Assembly: GCA_020850355.1 (NCBI GenBank)
Contig: JADZEX010000092.1
Coordinates: forward strand, 1 to 36,252
Source: Fimbriimonadaceae bacterium
Lineage (GTDB): Bacteria > Armatimonadota > UBA10988
Length of the DNA stretch: 36,252 bases
Reading direction: 5' to 3'
Each line of letters starts with the position of its first letter. The first letter of the stretch is position 1. Shown here piece after piece: positions 8,833 through 17,234 of this stretch. The notes below the pieces were generated by a model that was not told the DNA's origin, ran no database searches, and saw only the letters and a program-made list of their open reading frames with translations. The translations under genes were made by a program, and so were the position numbers.

Positions 8833-9639
8833 ATGACGACGCTGGCCTGCAATGCGGTCTTCCTCTCGGACCTTCATCTGGGTGCCTGCTGGAGCGACAC
8901 CAACGCCCTGTTGGCGGTGCTGCAGCAGCTCCGCCCGCGGCGGCTCTATCTGGTTGGCGACGTGGTGGACTTCGCCCTGCTGCGGCAGTTCCCACAGTGG
9001 CCGGCGGCCGGCACTGCCGTCTTGCGGGCCCTCTTGGAACTGGGGCAGGCCGGGTCGGAACTCATCTGGTTACCGGGCAACCACGACGACTGCTTGCGGC
9101 ACCTCGGCCGACTCCGGCTCGGCAGCCTGGACCTCTGCGAGCAGGTGGTGCACACGACCGTCAACGGTCGGCGCTACCTGGTGCTGCATGGCGACCAGTG
9201 CGATGGCGTGGTGACCCGGTATCCCGGCCTGGCCTGGCTGGGCGGCCTGCTGCACGATCGCGCCTACCGGTTGCTGCGTTGGCTGCAGCCCCGCCTGTCA
9301 GCCCGCCGGCGCACTCCGAGCCTGGTGTCGCGGGTCAAGAGCTGGGTCAAGCAGGGCTGCCTGGGAATCTCCGCCTACCGTGAAGCGCTGCTGCTGAGGG
9401 CCCGCCAGGCTGGCGCGGACGGGGTGATCTGCGGCCATGTTCACAGCCCGAGTCACGACGTCTTCGATGGTGGGATGGAGTATCTCAACTGCGGCGACTG
9501 GGTGGAGAACTGCACCCTGGTGATCGAAACGATGGATGGACGGCTGGAGTTGCTTCGCTGGGACGAGGCCGCCGGGCTGCAGCCGCTAGCGACGGCTGCC
9601 CCGCAGCCGGTAGCGGAATTGGCGCTGGCTGTCGAATAG
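8833..9639 (+). CDS. LpxH-like metallophosphoesterase
   Basis: 268 aa. Calcineurin-type phosphoesterase with the ordered metal motifs FLSDLHLG (D13, H15), GDVVDF, GNHDD, LHGDQCD and CGHVHSPSHD. The family includes UDP-2,3-diacylglucosamine pyrophosphatases (LpxH), but related enzymes act on other phospho-lipids or nucleotide sugars, so the substrate is open. I chose the ATG at 8833 (GGAGAG just upstream) because the catalytic motif starts at residue 10; ATG 8803, 10 codons earlier, is possible. It heads a four-gene unit and the GT4 starts 18 nt after its stop. The context suggests a role in making or trimming a lipid-linked glycan. Confidence 0.85.
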   Translation: MTTLACNAVFLSDLHLGACWSDTNALLAVLQQLRPRRLYLVGDVVDFALLRQFPQWPAAGTAVLRALLELGQAGSELIWLPGNHDDCLRHLGRLRLGSLDLCEQVVHTTVNGRRYLVLHGDQCDGVVTRYPGLAWLGGLLHDRAYRLLRWLQPRLSARRRTPSLVSRVKSWVKQGCLGISAYREALLLRARQAGADGVICGHVHSPSHDVFDGGMEYLNCGDWVENCTLVIETMDGRLELLRWDEAAGLQPLATAAPQPVAELALAVE

Positions 9640-9657
9640 GGTGCTGGGAGCCGCATC

Positions 9658-10821
9658 GTGCGAGTCGCACTCTTCACCGACACCTTCGACCAGGTCAACG
9701 GCGTCGCCAACACCTTTCGCCGGTTCGCAGACCACTGCGCCGCGCGGGGCGTTGAGCTGGCCGTCTTCACGGCCGGCACCCCGGCCGGCCGGGAGCAGCG
9801 TGGCAGCGTGAGTATCGCCCGGTTCCGGCCGGTGCTGCCGCTGCGCTACTACGAGGAGCTGGTCTACGACCTGGCCCCGCGCCCCGATCTCTGGCACGCC
9901 GTAGCCGCCGGCGGGTACGACCTGGCGCACCTCGCGACGCCCGGAGCGGTCGGCTGGCACGGCTGGGCGGCGGCCCGCTGGCTGGGCCTGCGGTGCGTGG
10001 GCTCTTACCACACCGAGCTGGATCGCTACACCGAGCTGTTCTTCGCGCGGTGGCTGGCTGGCTGGCCGCCTGCGGTAGCGCCGGCCGTGCGCGCCGGGCG
10101 TTGGTGGATGCAGCAACAACTGCGGTCGTTCTACCGGGCTTGCGCGGTGGTGCTCGTGCCGTCGCCGAAGACCAGGGCGCAGGTGACCGCGATGATTGGC
10201 CGGCCGGTCGGCTACTTCCACCGCGGGATCGACTGCAGCCGTTTCGATCCGGCGCGCCGCCAGACGGGAGCACTACCGCGGGTGCTGTATGTGGGGAGGC
10301 TGTCCGTCGAGAAGAACCTCCCACTGCTGGCGCGCCTGGCGGAGCTTCGGACGCCCTGCGAAATCCACCTTGTCGGCGATGGACCGTGCCGCCGCGAACT
10401 GGCGTCCGCTCTGCCGCAGGCGGTCTTCCCTGGCTACCTGTTCGGCGAGGAGTTGGCCACCGCCTACGCCTCTGCCGACGTGTTCGTCTTCCCGTCGCTC
10501 ACCGACACGCTCGGCAATGTGGTGCTCGAGGCCAAGGCTTCGGGCCTGCCTGCCGTGGTCCTGGACGCCGGTGGGCCGGGCAGCCTGCTGCGTCATGGCG
10601 AGGACGGCTTCATCGCCCGAGACGCCGACGACCTGGTGGCCCGCATCGACTGGCTCTTGGCCCACCCGGCGCAGCGCGCCACGATGGGCCAGGCTGCTCG
10701 CCGGAGCGTGCTACAGCGGAACTGGGAGCGGATCTTCGATGACCTCCTCGACACCTATCGCGCCGTCCTCGCCGGAGACACTGGCGACGGCGTATCGCAT
10801 CAGACCTTACCACCGCTCTGA
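9658..10821 (+). CDS. Glycosyltransferase family 4
   Basis: 387 aa. GT-B retaining glycosyltransferase that moves a sugar from a nucleotide donor to a lipid or glycan acceptor, probably at the cytoplasmic membrane face. The N-terminal Rossmann domain starts VRVALFTDTFDQVNGVANT, with a GSYHTELDRY acceptor-side segment. The donor domain has RVLYVGRLSVEKN and the signature FPSLTDTLGNVVLEAKASGL. These fit the subgroup of MgtA, PimB and SqdX-like enzymes that glycosylate diacylglycerol or phosphatidylinositol. Start GTG 9658 follows GGGAG by 7 nt. The 3' end overlaps the GNAT gene. The acceptor is not known from sequence. Confidence 0.93.
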   Translation: MRVALFTDTFDQVNGVANTFRRFADHCAARGVELAVFTAGTPAGREQRGSVSIARFRPVLPLRYYEELVYDLAPRPDLWHAVAAGGYDLAHLATPGAVGWHGWAAARWLGLRCVGSYHTELDRYTELFFARWLAGWPPAVAPAVRAGRWWMQQQLRSFYRACAVVLVPSPKTRAQVTAMIGRPVGYFHRGIDCSRFDPARRQTGALPRVLYVGRLSVEKNLPLLARLAELRTPCEIHLVGDGPCRRELASALPQAVFPGYLFGEELATAYASADVFVFPSLTDTLGNVVLEAKASGLPAVVLDAGGPGSLLRHGEDGFIARDADDLVARIDWLLAHPAQRATMGQAARRSVLQRNWERIFDDLLDTYRAVLAGDTGDGVSHQTLPPL

Positions 10822-11434
10822 CTGGCCCGCCGTGGAGCGGATCTGCCGGGCCACGGCGCTGCGCGGGCGGCTGCGCTTCCGCGACCCACACCTGGTGGCC
10901 CAACTCTGGCTGCAGCCGTACTTGCGCCCAGAACCGCAGCACTGCTGGGTCGCCGAGGCGGCTGGCGAGGTGGTCGGGTACCTCGTCGCGTCACTGCACG
11001 ACGGTTTCCCGGGCCGCGTCCTGCGGGCCAACTGGTGGCCGCTGCTGAAGCTGCTAGGGTACTGGGTGCGCGGCCGCTACTATCGGGACGCCGCCAGCCA
11101 GCGGCTGGTGCATTGGCTCTTCGTGCGCCTCTGGCGCGAGACGCCGGGCAGTCCGGCCGGGCACGCACATTGCCACTTCAACCTGGCCGGCCCCTGGCGC
11201 GGCCAGGGCGTCGGCGAGGCGTTGGTCGAGCAGTTTGAGGCGCAGTGCCGCGACGCCGGGCTGCCCGGCTACTACGGCATCTTGTTCTCGACCGCCGCGC
11301 GGCGCAGCGAGCGGCTCTACCAACGACTCGGCTTCCGGATCCACGACCGTCGCGCGTGCAGCTTGTTCGAGCCGGAGGCCGTTGAGTTGCTGTGTGTGGT
11401 GAAGACCTGGGGAGAGCGCGCATGGGCGGCTTGA
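10739..11434 (+). CDS. GNAT-family N-acetyltransferase
   Basis: 231 aa. It transfers an acyl group from acyl-CoA to an amine. The domain starts YRIRPYHRSDWPAVERICRA and includes CWVAEAAGEVVGYLVASL and the CoA motif PWRGQGVGEALVEQF, ending with RSERLYQRLGFRIHDR. A central insertion around LLKLLGYWVRGRYY is longer than usual. The start is uncertain: ATG 10739 has GGGAGCGG 7 nt upstream and lies 83 nt inside the GT4 gene; a CTG at 10781 after GGAG would sit closer to the domain. Position between two glycosyltransferases suggests acetylation of an amino sugar, which is inference. Confidence 0.83.
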   Translation: MTSSTPIAPSSPETLATAYRIRPYHRSDWPAVERICRATALRGRLRFRDPHLVAQLWLQPYLRPEPQHCWVAEAAGEVVGYLVASLHDGFPGRVLRANWWPLLKLLGYWVRGRYYRDAASQRLVHWLFVRLWRETPGSPAGHAHCHFNLAGPWRGQGVGEALVEQFEAQCRDAGLPGYYGILFSTAARRSERLYQRLGFRIHDRRACSLFEPEAVELLCVVKTWGERAWAA

Positions 11435-12108
11435 CGGTGGTGCTCCCGGCCTACAATGAGGCGACCGTGCTGCCGGCAACGCTCGCCGCAGTCTGGGCGC
11501 AGCAGCCGGACGACGTCATCGTGGTCGCCGACTCCTGCACCGATCCGACCGTCGCCCTGGCGCGCCAGTCGGGCGCGCGCGTGGTCGAGGTAGCCACCCG
11601 CAACGTGGCCCTCAACCGTAACCTCGGCGCGCTCGTGGCTCTCGGAGACTGTTTGGTGTTCCTGGATGCCGACTCACCGCCGCCGCCCGGTTACCTGGCC
11701 GCGGTCCGGGCCGCCGTGGCGGCTGGTGGCCGGTACGGTGGCTGTGAGCTGGCCCCGCCGGCCGGTGCGGCTTGGATCGGCCGCTGGCGGATCGCTGCGA
11801 TGAACGCCTGCAGCCGCTGGCTCGGCCTCTACTACGGCACCAACACCTGGGTCACGCGCGGTGCGTTCGAGGCAGTCGGCGGCTACGATGAACAGATCGG
11901 CTGGGGCGAGGACCTCGACCTGACACTCCGGCTCCGGCTCCGCGGCCGAGCCTCGCACCAGGCCCGAGCTCGGGCGATCTACAGCGATCGTAAGTTCATC
12001 CGCACCGGCTACCTGCGCGAGACGCTGTCGCGGCTCTGGCTGGGCGGCGGCTATCTACTTCGCCTGAGCTGGCGGACCTGCTCCGGGCGCCGGTTGGCGA
12101 GCACCTGA
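11422..12108 (+). CDS. Glycosyltransferase family 2
   Basis: 228 aa. GT-A inverting glycosyltransferase. It starts MGGLTVVLPAYNEATVLPA, has VVADSCTDPT, the DxD donor motif in VFLDADSPPPPG, and GGYDEQIGWGEDLDLTLRLR, which contains the catalytic ED. The C-terminus includes a hydrophobic stretch (LWLGGGYLLRLSW) that may hold it at the membrane. The ATG at 11422 follows GGGGAG by 7 nt and overlaps the GNAT gene by 13 nt. It closes the four-gene unit. Confidence 0.92.
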   Translation: MGGLTVVLPAYNEATVLPATLAAVWAQQPDDVIVVADSCTDPTVALARQSGARVVEVATRNVALNRNLGALVALGDCLVFLDADSPPPPGYLAAVRAAVAAGGRYGGCELAPPAGAAWIGRWRIAAMNACSRWLGLYYGTNTWVTRGAFEAVGGYDEQIGWGEDLDLTLRLRLRGRASHQARARAIYSDRKFIRTGYLRETLSRLWLGGGYLLRLSWRTCSGRRLAST

Positions 12109-12217
12109 TCCGCAGACCCTGGGAACCGGGCGGTTCGCCGTGTCGTTTGCGTTCCTTACCCCCTCCTGCGTTGCCGCCCTGCGGCGTGTCAGCGCGGCGG
12201 AAGGTGGAGGGACTGCC

Positions 12218-13642
12218 ATGTTCGACGACGCCAAGCTGCGGCGGCTGGGATTTGCCGACGACGACCTGCGGGCCACCGCGGCGGTCGCCGCGCAGGCGCT
12301 GGGGCAGCTCGGCCTCAGCCTGAAGAAGGTCAAGACCGCGCTGCGCGACGTGCAGCAGCGGCCCGCGAAGTTCCAGGGTCACCCGCAACTCGGGCCGTTG
12401 GCGGCCGCCTTGCTGGCCGCCGCGCCGGCCGTGGTGGAGCCGGAGCAGGGACCGCGACCGCTTTGTGACGAACCGGTGCCGGGCGCGGTCTGGGGCGCGG
12501 AGCTGATCCAGCCAGAGGCGCTGGCGCAGTTCGAAACGGCGCGCCGGCTGCCGGTGGCGGTGCGCGCGGCGCAAATGCCCGACGGTCACGTCGGCTACGG
12601 GCTGCCGATCGGCGGCGTGCTGGCGACGCGCGGCGCAGTGATCCCCTACGCGGTCGGCGTCGACATCGCCTGCCGGATGCGGCTCAGCGTGCTGCCGGAG
12701 CAGCCGGAGTTGCTCGACCGCCAGCGCGACCTGCTGCGGCGAGCGTTGCGTCAAGAGACCCGCTTCGGGGTCGGCGTGCAGTTCGAGGGCCGTGACCTGC
12801 GGCAGCACGAGGTGCTGGACGACCCGGCCTGGGACCGCCTGCCGCTGCTGACGCACCTCAAGCGGGCCGCGGCGGGACAGCTTGGCACCAGCGGTTCGGG
12901 CAACCACTTCGTCGAGTTCGGTGAGTTGGCGACCGCCGGCCTGCCGGAGCTCGGCGTCGCCGCCGGGCGCTACCTGGCGCTGCTCAGCCACAGCGGCAGC
13001 CGGGGGCTCGGAGCGCGGATTGCCGACCATTTCACCAAGGTGGCCATGCAGCGCTGCCCGCTGCCGCCGCAGGCGAAGCACCTCGCCTGGCTGGCGCTGG
13101 AGTCCGACGCCGGGCAGGAGTACTGGCTGGCGATGACCCTGGCCGGCCGGTACGCCGCGGCCAACCACGAGCTGATCCACCGCCACGTGCTGCGGGCTGC
13201 CGGGCTGGAGCCACTGGCGGTGGTCGAGAACCACCACAACTTCGCCTGGCTGGAGGAGTACGACGGCGAGACCTTGGTGGTCCACCGCAAGGGCGCCACG
13301 CCGGCCGGGGCGGGGGTGCTGGGGGTGATCCCCGGCAGCATGGGCGACAGTGGGTTTGTGGTCCGCGGCAAGGGCCACGCCGCGGCGCTGTGTTCGGCGG
13401 CCCACGGCGCCGGGCGGCTGATGAGTCGCGGCGAGGCGCGGCGCGCGCTGACCGTCAGCCAGCGCAACGCCTGGCTGGCGGAGCACCAGGTCGAGCTGCT
13501 GGACGCCGGGATCGACGAAAGTCCGCAGGTCTACAAGCCGATCCGCGAGGTGATGGCGGCGCAGCAGGAGCTGGTCGAGGCGGTCGCCGAGTTCCGGCCG
13601 CGGCTGGTGCTGATGGCGGCCGGCGGCCCGGCCGAAGACTGA
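12218..13642 (+). CDS. rtcB: RNA-splicing ligase RtcB
   Basis: 474 aa. RtcB joins RNA 2',3'-cyclic phosphate or 3'-phosphate ends to 5'-OH ends using GTP and Mn. Metal-site residues are visible: GVDIACRM (D149, C152; canonical GVDIGCGM), GTSGSGNHF (H230), LSHSGSRGLG and VVENHHNFAW. The guanylated histidine candidate is H396 in SAAHGAGRLMSR, and VHRKGATPA and VIPGSMGD are also family motifs. The ATG at 12218 is chosen because GGTGGAGG lies 7 nt upstream; the frame is open 26 codons earlier but without similarity. No archease or RtcR/RtcA neighbour is seen, so it stands alone between a glycan operon and an oxidoreductase. The 109-bp gap before it shows no clear promoter. Confidence 0.93.
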   Translation: MFDDAKLRRLGFADDDLRATAAVAAQALGQLGLSLKKVKTALRDVQQRPAKFQGHPQLGPLAAALLAAAPAVVEPEQGPRPLCDEPVPGAVWGAELIQPEALAQFETARRLPVAVRAAQMPDGHVGYGLPIGGVLATRGAVIPYAVGVDIACRMRLSVLPEQPELLDRQRDLLRRALRQETRFGVGVQFEGRDLRQHEVLDDPAWDRLPLLTHLKRAAAGQLGTSGSGNHFVEFGELATAGLPELGVAAGRYLALLSHSGSRGLGARIADHFTKVAMQRCPLPPQAKHLAWLALESDAGQEYWLAMTLAGRYAAANHELIHRHVLRAAGLEPLAVVENHHNFAWLEEYDGETLVVHRKGATPAGAGVLGVIPGSMGDSGFVVRGKGHAAALCSAAHGAGRLMSRGEARRALTVSQRNAWLAEHQVELLDAGIDESPQVYKPIREVMAAQQELVEAVAEFRPRLVLMAAGGPAED

Positions 13643-13727
13643 AGGCGCAATGGCCGCCGGTCGGCAGGAATCGCCCCGCCGGGCGACGATCTGCCGCTGG
13701 GCGGGCGCCCCGCCGGGGAGGTAGCGC

Positions 13728-14714
13728 ATGTTGAAGATGGCGGTCTACGGTCTGAAGCATGGCCATGTCCAGAGCATCCTGGCGGACGCCCTGGCGCTGC
13801 CGAATGTCGAGCTGGTGGCCGTCGCCGACGACGAGGCGCGCTACCGCGAGCCGCTTGCCGCGCGGTTCGGGATCCCGGTCCGCGCCGCCACCGGCCAGCA
13901 GATCGTCGATGGCGAGGAGTTCGACATCTTCGTCTGCGCCGACGCCTACGGCCAGCGCGGCGACCTGCTCGAACGCGCCCTGGCGAAGGGCTGTCACCTG
14001 CTGGGCGATAAGCCCCTGTGTACCGATCCAGCGCAGGCCGCGCGGATCGCCACGGCGCTGACCGCCGGGGGCTGGGCCGCCAGCCTGATGCTGACGTTCC
14101 GCTACAGCGCACTGCTCAACGAGCTGCGCCGCCGCCTGGCGGCAGGCTGGCTCGGCGCGCTGCGAACGTTCCATGCCTTTGGGCCGCACCACCTCGCCTG
14201 GGGGTCGCGGCCGGACTGGTACTTCACCCCCCGGCTGCACGGCGGCATTCTCAACGACCTGCAGTGCCACGGCCTGGACTGCGCGCGCTGGCTCTCGGGC
14301 GAGAATCTGGAGCAGGTGCTCTACGCCGCGGTCGGCAATGTCAACTGCCCGCAGGCGCCGACCTTCGAGGACAACGGCCAGCACCTGGCGCTCTTCACAG
14401 GCGGCTTGCGCTTCGGCGGCGAGGTGAGCTATCTGACCCCGCCAGGCGGCCGCAGCATCGGCTGGCTGCTGGTCGGCTGGGCCGAGCGTGGGCAGTTCAT
14501 CATGGACACCCACGAGCAACGGATCCTGGTCGATGTGGCCGGTGAGGGCACCACCGAACTGCGCGAGGTGCCACCGCTGCCTCACCCGTCGCCGCTCCGC
14601 GACCTGGTCAACTACCTCGAGACCGGGGAGAGTCCGATTCTGACCACTGCCGAAGTGCTCGCCTCCTCGCAGCAGATCCTGGCGGTGCAGGCCGCGGCGG
14701 AGTGGGTGGCATGA
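13728..14714 (+). CDS. Gfo/Idh/MocA-family oxidoreductase
   Basis: 328 aa. NAD(P)-dependent sugar or cyclitol dehydrogenase family. The N-terminal Rossmann fold reads MLKMAVYGLKHGHVQSIL, where the usual GxGxxG is replaced by GLKHGHV, a variant I recall from Planctomycetes and Armatimonadota homologues. The catalytic EKP motif reads GDKPL (D94-K95-P96), and GGILNDLQCHGLDCARWL carries the H-x3-D-type segment. Start ATG 13728 follows GGGGAGG by 7 nt. The stop shares ATGA with the next gene, so the two are coupled. The substrate is unknown. Confidence 0.88.
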   Translation: MLKMAVYGLKHGHVQSILADALALPNVELVAVADDEARYREPLAARFGIPVRAATGQQIVDGEEFDIFVCADAYGQRGDLLERALAKGCHLLGDKPLCTDPAQAARIATALTAGGWAASLMLTFRYSALLNELRRRLAAGWLGALRTFHAFGPHHLAWGSRPDWYFTPRLHGGILNDLQCHGLDCARWLSGENLEQVLYAAVGNVNCPQAPTFEDNGQHLALFTGGLRFGGEVSYLTPPGGRSIGWLLVGWAERGQFIMDTHEQRILVDVAGEGTTELREVPPLPHPSPLRDLVNYLETGESPILTTAEVLASSQQILAVQAAAEWVA

Positions 14715-15667
14715 GCTGGCTGAGTCTGCTCTCCCTGTTGGCGAGCGAACCGGTCGTCGAGACGGTCAATGGGCCGCTGCCGGTCAGCCAACTGGGGCGG
14801 GTGCTGGTTCACGAGCATATCCTGGTCGACTTCGGCGGCGCGGCGGTGGCGAGTCCGGACCGCTACGAGGCCGACGAGGTTTTCGCGGTGATGCTGCCGC
14901 AGGTGCAGGCCGCGCGTGCCGCCGGGGTCCAGACCATTGTCGAATGCACCCCGCGCCACCTCGGCCGTGACCCGCGCCTGCTGCGGCGACTGAGCGCGGC
15001 GACCGGCGTGCACTTCGTCACCAACACCGGGCTCTACCAGGGGACGTTCCTGCCGGCCTGGGCAACCACCGCGACGGTCGAGGAGCTGACCGCAGCCTGG
15101 ACCGCCGAAGCGCGTGACGGGTTGGACGGCACCGACTGCCGCCCCGGGTTCATCAAGATCGCGGTCGACGGCCCGCCGATCAGCGCATTGCAGCAGCGCG
15201 TCGTGCGGGCGGCGGCGCGGACCTCGTTGGCCACCGGCCTGCCCATCACGATGCACTGCCCGCGTGGGCAGTCGGCGCTGCAGGCGCTGGATCTGCTGGC
15301 GGCCGAGCAGTGTCCGGCGCAGCGCCTGATGGTCGCCCACGCCGATGCGGAGCCGGATCCCACGCTGCACGACCAGCTTGCCGCCCGCGGCGCCTGGCTG
15401 TCGTTCGATGGTCTGCGCGAGGCCAACGCGGCGCTGCGGCTGCCGCTGGTGGTGGCCACCTGGCGCCGCTGGGGGGCGCAACTGCTGGTCAGCCAGGATG
15501 CCGGCTGGTACCACGTCGGCGAGCCGCGGGGTGGGACGCTCGCGCCGTTCGACTGGCTGCCGCGCACGCTGCTTGGGCACCTGCGGGCGGCCGGCCTGGA
15601 GGGGGCGGCGGAAGCGCAGTTGCTGATCGCCAACCCAGCCCGCGCCCTGTCTAAGGCGCAGACGTAG
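14711..15667 (+). CDS. Phosphotriesterase-family metal hydrolase
   Basis: 318 aa. Amidohydrolase-superfamily TIM barrel of the phosphotriesterase/lactonase family. Metal ligands are visible in order: HxH in LVHEHILVDFG (H34, H36), the bridging Lys in PGFIKIAVDG (K149), His in TMHCPRG (H182), VAHADAEPD (H210) and Asp in VSQDAGWYH (D263). Family members hydrolyse lactones or phosphoesters. Start ATG 14711 overlaps the oxidoreductase stop as ATGA. A dehydrogenase plus lactonase pair would be a logical sugar oxidation module, but this is inference. Confidence 0.9.
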   Translation: MSWLSLLSLLASEPVVETVNGPLPVSQLGRVLVHEHILVDFGGAAVASPDRYEADEVFAVMLPQVQAARAAGVQTIVECTPRHLGRDPRLLRRLSAATGVHFVTNTGLYQGTFLPAWATTATVEELTAAWTAEARDGLDGTDCRPGFIKIAVDGPPISALQQRVVRAAARTSLATGLPITMHCPRGQSALQALDLLAAEQCPAQRLMVAHADAEPDPTLHDQLAARGAWLSFDGLREANAALRLPLVVATWRRWGAQLLVSQDAGWYHVGEPRGGTLAPFDWLPRTLLGHLRAAGLEGAAEAQLLIANPARALSKAQT

Positions 15668-15669
15668 CC

Positions 15670-15690
15670 CACCGGCTCCAGGAGCCGGTG
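15670..15690. terminator. Palindromic hairpin after the phosphotriesterase gene
   Basis: CACCGGCTCC (15670-15679) is mirrored by GGAGCCGGTG (15681-15690), 3 nt after the plus-strand stop codon. No T run follows on either strand. It may end transcription or protect the 3' end. Confidence 0.5.
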
Positions 15691-15704
15691 AGACCGAAGT
15701 GGGC

Positions 15705-15808
15705 GGGCGCGGGACCGAGTTGGGGGGAACTCGGCGGGGGACCCCGCGCCCATCGCATCTTCTCAACGCGTGACCGGAGGAGGGGTGACTCCGGTTGGGG
15801 ACACGCGT
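15705..15808. other. Two consecutive nested hairpins with a shared layout
   Basis: Unit A: outer stem GGGCGCGGG (15705-15713) with 15743-15751, inner stem CCGAGTT (15715-15721) with 15728-15734. Unit B: outer stem ACGCGTG (15766-15772) with 15802-15808, inner stem ACCGGAG (15773-15779) with 15789-15795. In both, the 3' side between inner and outer stem carries an unpaired GGGGA run (CGGGGGAC and TGGGGA) while the 5' side has one or no unpaired base. The rest of the 210-bp convergent gap holds a 16-codon frame (15820-15870) and AT-richer bases near 15815 but no convincing gene. Confidence 0.45.
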
Positions 15809-15877
15809 CTAGCGATATTATGACCTACACGCCCGCGAATCGTTGCGGTCGTTTTTGCGGAGCACGTTAAGTCCGAT

Positions 15878-17224
15878 TTATCTTGGCGGCGATGCGGTCG
15901 GCACGTGGTCGCTGCCAGCCTCCTCGAAGCCGCGGAAGACGACCCAGCCGAGGGCGGCCGCGAGGCCGGCAAAGGCGCAGCAGGACTGGAATCCGAGCGG
16001 CTGATCGACGGTCCGGCCGCCGAAGGTGAGGAGCTGGTCGGCGGTCACCACGGCCAGCGCCAGGCCGGCCTTGATGACAAGTCCTTGCACGCCGAAAAAG
16101 AGCGCCTCGCGACGGATGCCGTGCTGGGCGGCGTCGTGGTCGCAGACATCGGCCATCAGGGCGTGGGGCAGCACCAGGAACGCGCCGATCGCCGGTGCTG
16201 CCAGGAGCAGGCAGACGACGGCGCCGGCGGTCGAGGTGGCCAGGGCTAGCAGCGGAGCGGTGACCGCAAACCAGACCAGCGACAGCCGGAAGGTGCGGGG
16301 GCGACCAATCCGCCGGAGCAGCAGGCTGCAGAGCGGGAAGGTGGCCGCGCCGCTGACGATGGCAACGGCCGTCAGCAGACCGGCGACCGAGCCGTTGTGG
16401 GCCGCGGCGACGCCCAGGCGACCAGCCGGCAGTTGCGGCAAGATGGCCAAGATCACCTGGACGCCCCACCAGCAGGCCAGGAAGGCGCCGACAAAGTGCC
16501 GGAACGGCCGACTGGCGAAGGCCTCGCCGATGCTTCCGAAGAGCGGCGCCGAGGGCGGTCTGGTGACCGGCTGCTCCCGCCGGCCGAGCAGCGGCAGCGC
16601 CAGGGTGATCAGCCCCAGGCCGCCGATCACCAGGGCCGGCCGCAGGTAGCCGCCGCTGGCGGCGGGCGGCGCGCCGAACATCGCGTAGAGCTGCGGGAAG
16701 AGCGCAGCGGCGATCAGCCCGAGGACCTTGCAGATCGCCTGGCCGGTGGCGACGCGGTTGCGCTCCTGCGAGTTCGGCGTGAGCTCGGGCAGCAGCGCCA
16801 GGTAGGGCGCGTAGTAGAGCGTGAAGCAGACGAAGAAGGCGCTGCACCAGAGCAGCAGCCAGAGCCCGTTGACGGCGGCCTGCTGTGGCGACGGCGGCAG
16901 CCAGAGCAAGATGAAGGTGAGCACCAGCGGCAGCAGGCTGCCGGCCAGGTACGGTCGCCGGCGTCCCCAACGGGTCTGCGTGCGGTCGGACAGCCAGCCG
17001 ACCAGCGGGTCGCTGACCCCGTCGAGCAGCCGCGCGAGGGTGAACACCACGGCGAACAGGCCGGCCGAGACCAACTCGGGTTGTCCGGTGGCGGGGTGAC
17101 CGCGGTAGACCAGCAGAGCGTAGGCAGGGACAATCAGCCCGCAGGCGTTCGGGGCGAACTCCCCGGCGCAGTAGCACCAGCGCTCCCGCCAGCTCAGGAC
17201 CGTCTGGTCGTCCGGCGCGGCCAT
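15878..17224 (-). CDS. GPH-family sugar:cation symporter (MFS)
   Basis: 448 aa. Twelve-helix membrane transporter of the glycoside-pentoside-hexuronide family, importing sugars with Na+ or H+. The diagnostic segment LLDGVSDPLVGWLSDRTQT followed by RWGRRRPYL is present near residues 65-95, with PYLALLPELTPNSQERN further on, as in MelB and relatives. ATG 17224 follows GAGGAG by 6 nt and lies 10 nt after the DUF1854 gene. It is the last gene of the PAP2-ArnT-DUF1854 unit. The sugar is unknown. Confidence 0.9.
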   Translation of the reverse strand: MAAPDDQTVLSWRERWCYCAGEFAPNACGLIVPAYALLVYRGHPATGQPELVSAGLFAVVFTLARLLDGVSDPLVGWLSDRTQTRWGRRRPYLAGSLLPLVLTFILLWLPPSPQQAAVNGLWLLLWCSAFFVCFTLYYAPYLALLPELTPNSQERNRVATGQAICKVLGLIAAALFPQLYAMFGAPPAASGGYLRPALVIGGLGLITLALPLLGRREQPVTRPPSAPLFGSIGEAFASRPFRHFVGAFLACWWGVQVILAILPQLPAGRLGVAAAHNGSVAGLLTAVAIVSGAATFPLCSLLLRRIGRPRTFRLSLVWFAVTAPLLALATSTAGAVVCLLLAAPAIGAFLVLPHALMADVCDHDAAQHGIRREALFFGVQGLVIKAGLALAVVTADQLLTFGGRTVDQPLGFQSCCAFAGLAAALGWVVFRGFEEAGSDHVPTASPPR

Positions 17225-17234
17225 GCGGCGCTCC

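Noticed and set aside
12140-12217. Earlier start for rtcB
   Set aside because: No similarity in those 26 codons, and a strong ribosome site precedes ATG 12218.
15820-15870. 16-codon frame in the convergent gap
   Set aside because: No ribosome site and no gene follows it on that strand; likely chance.
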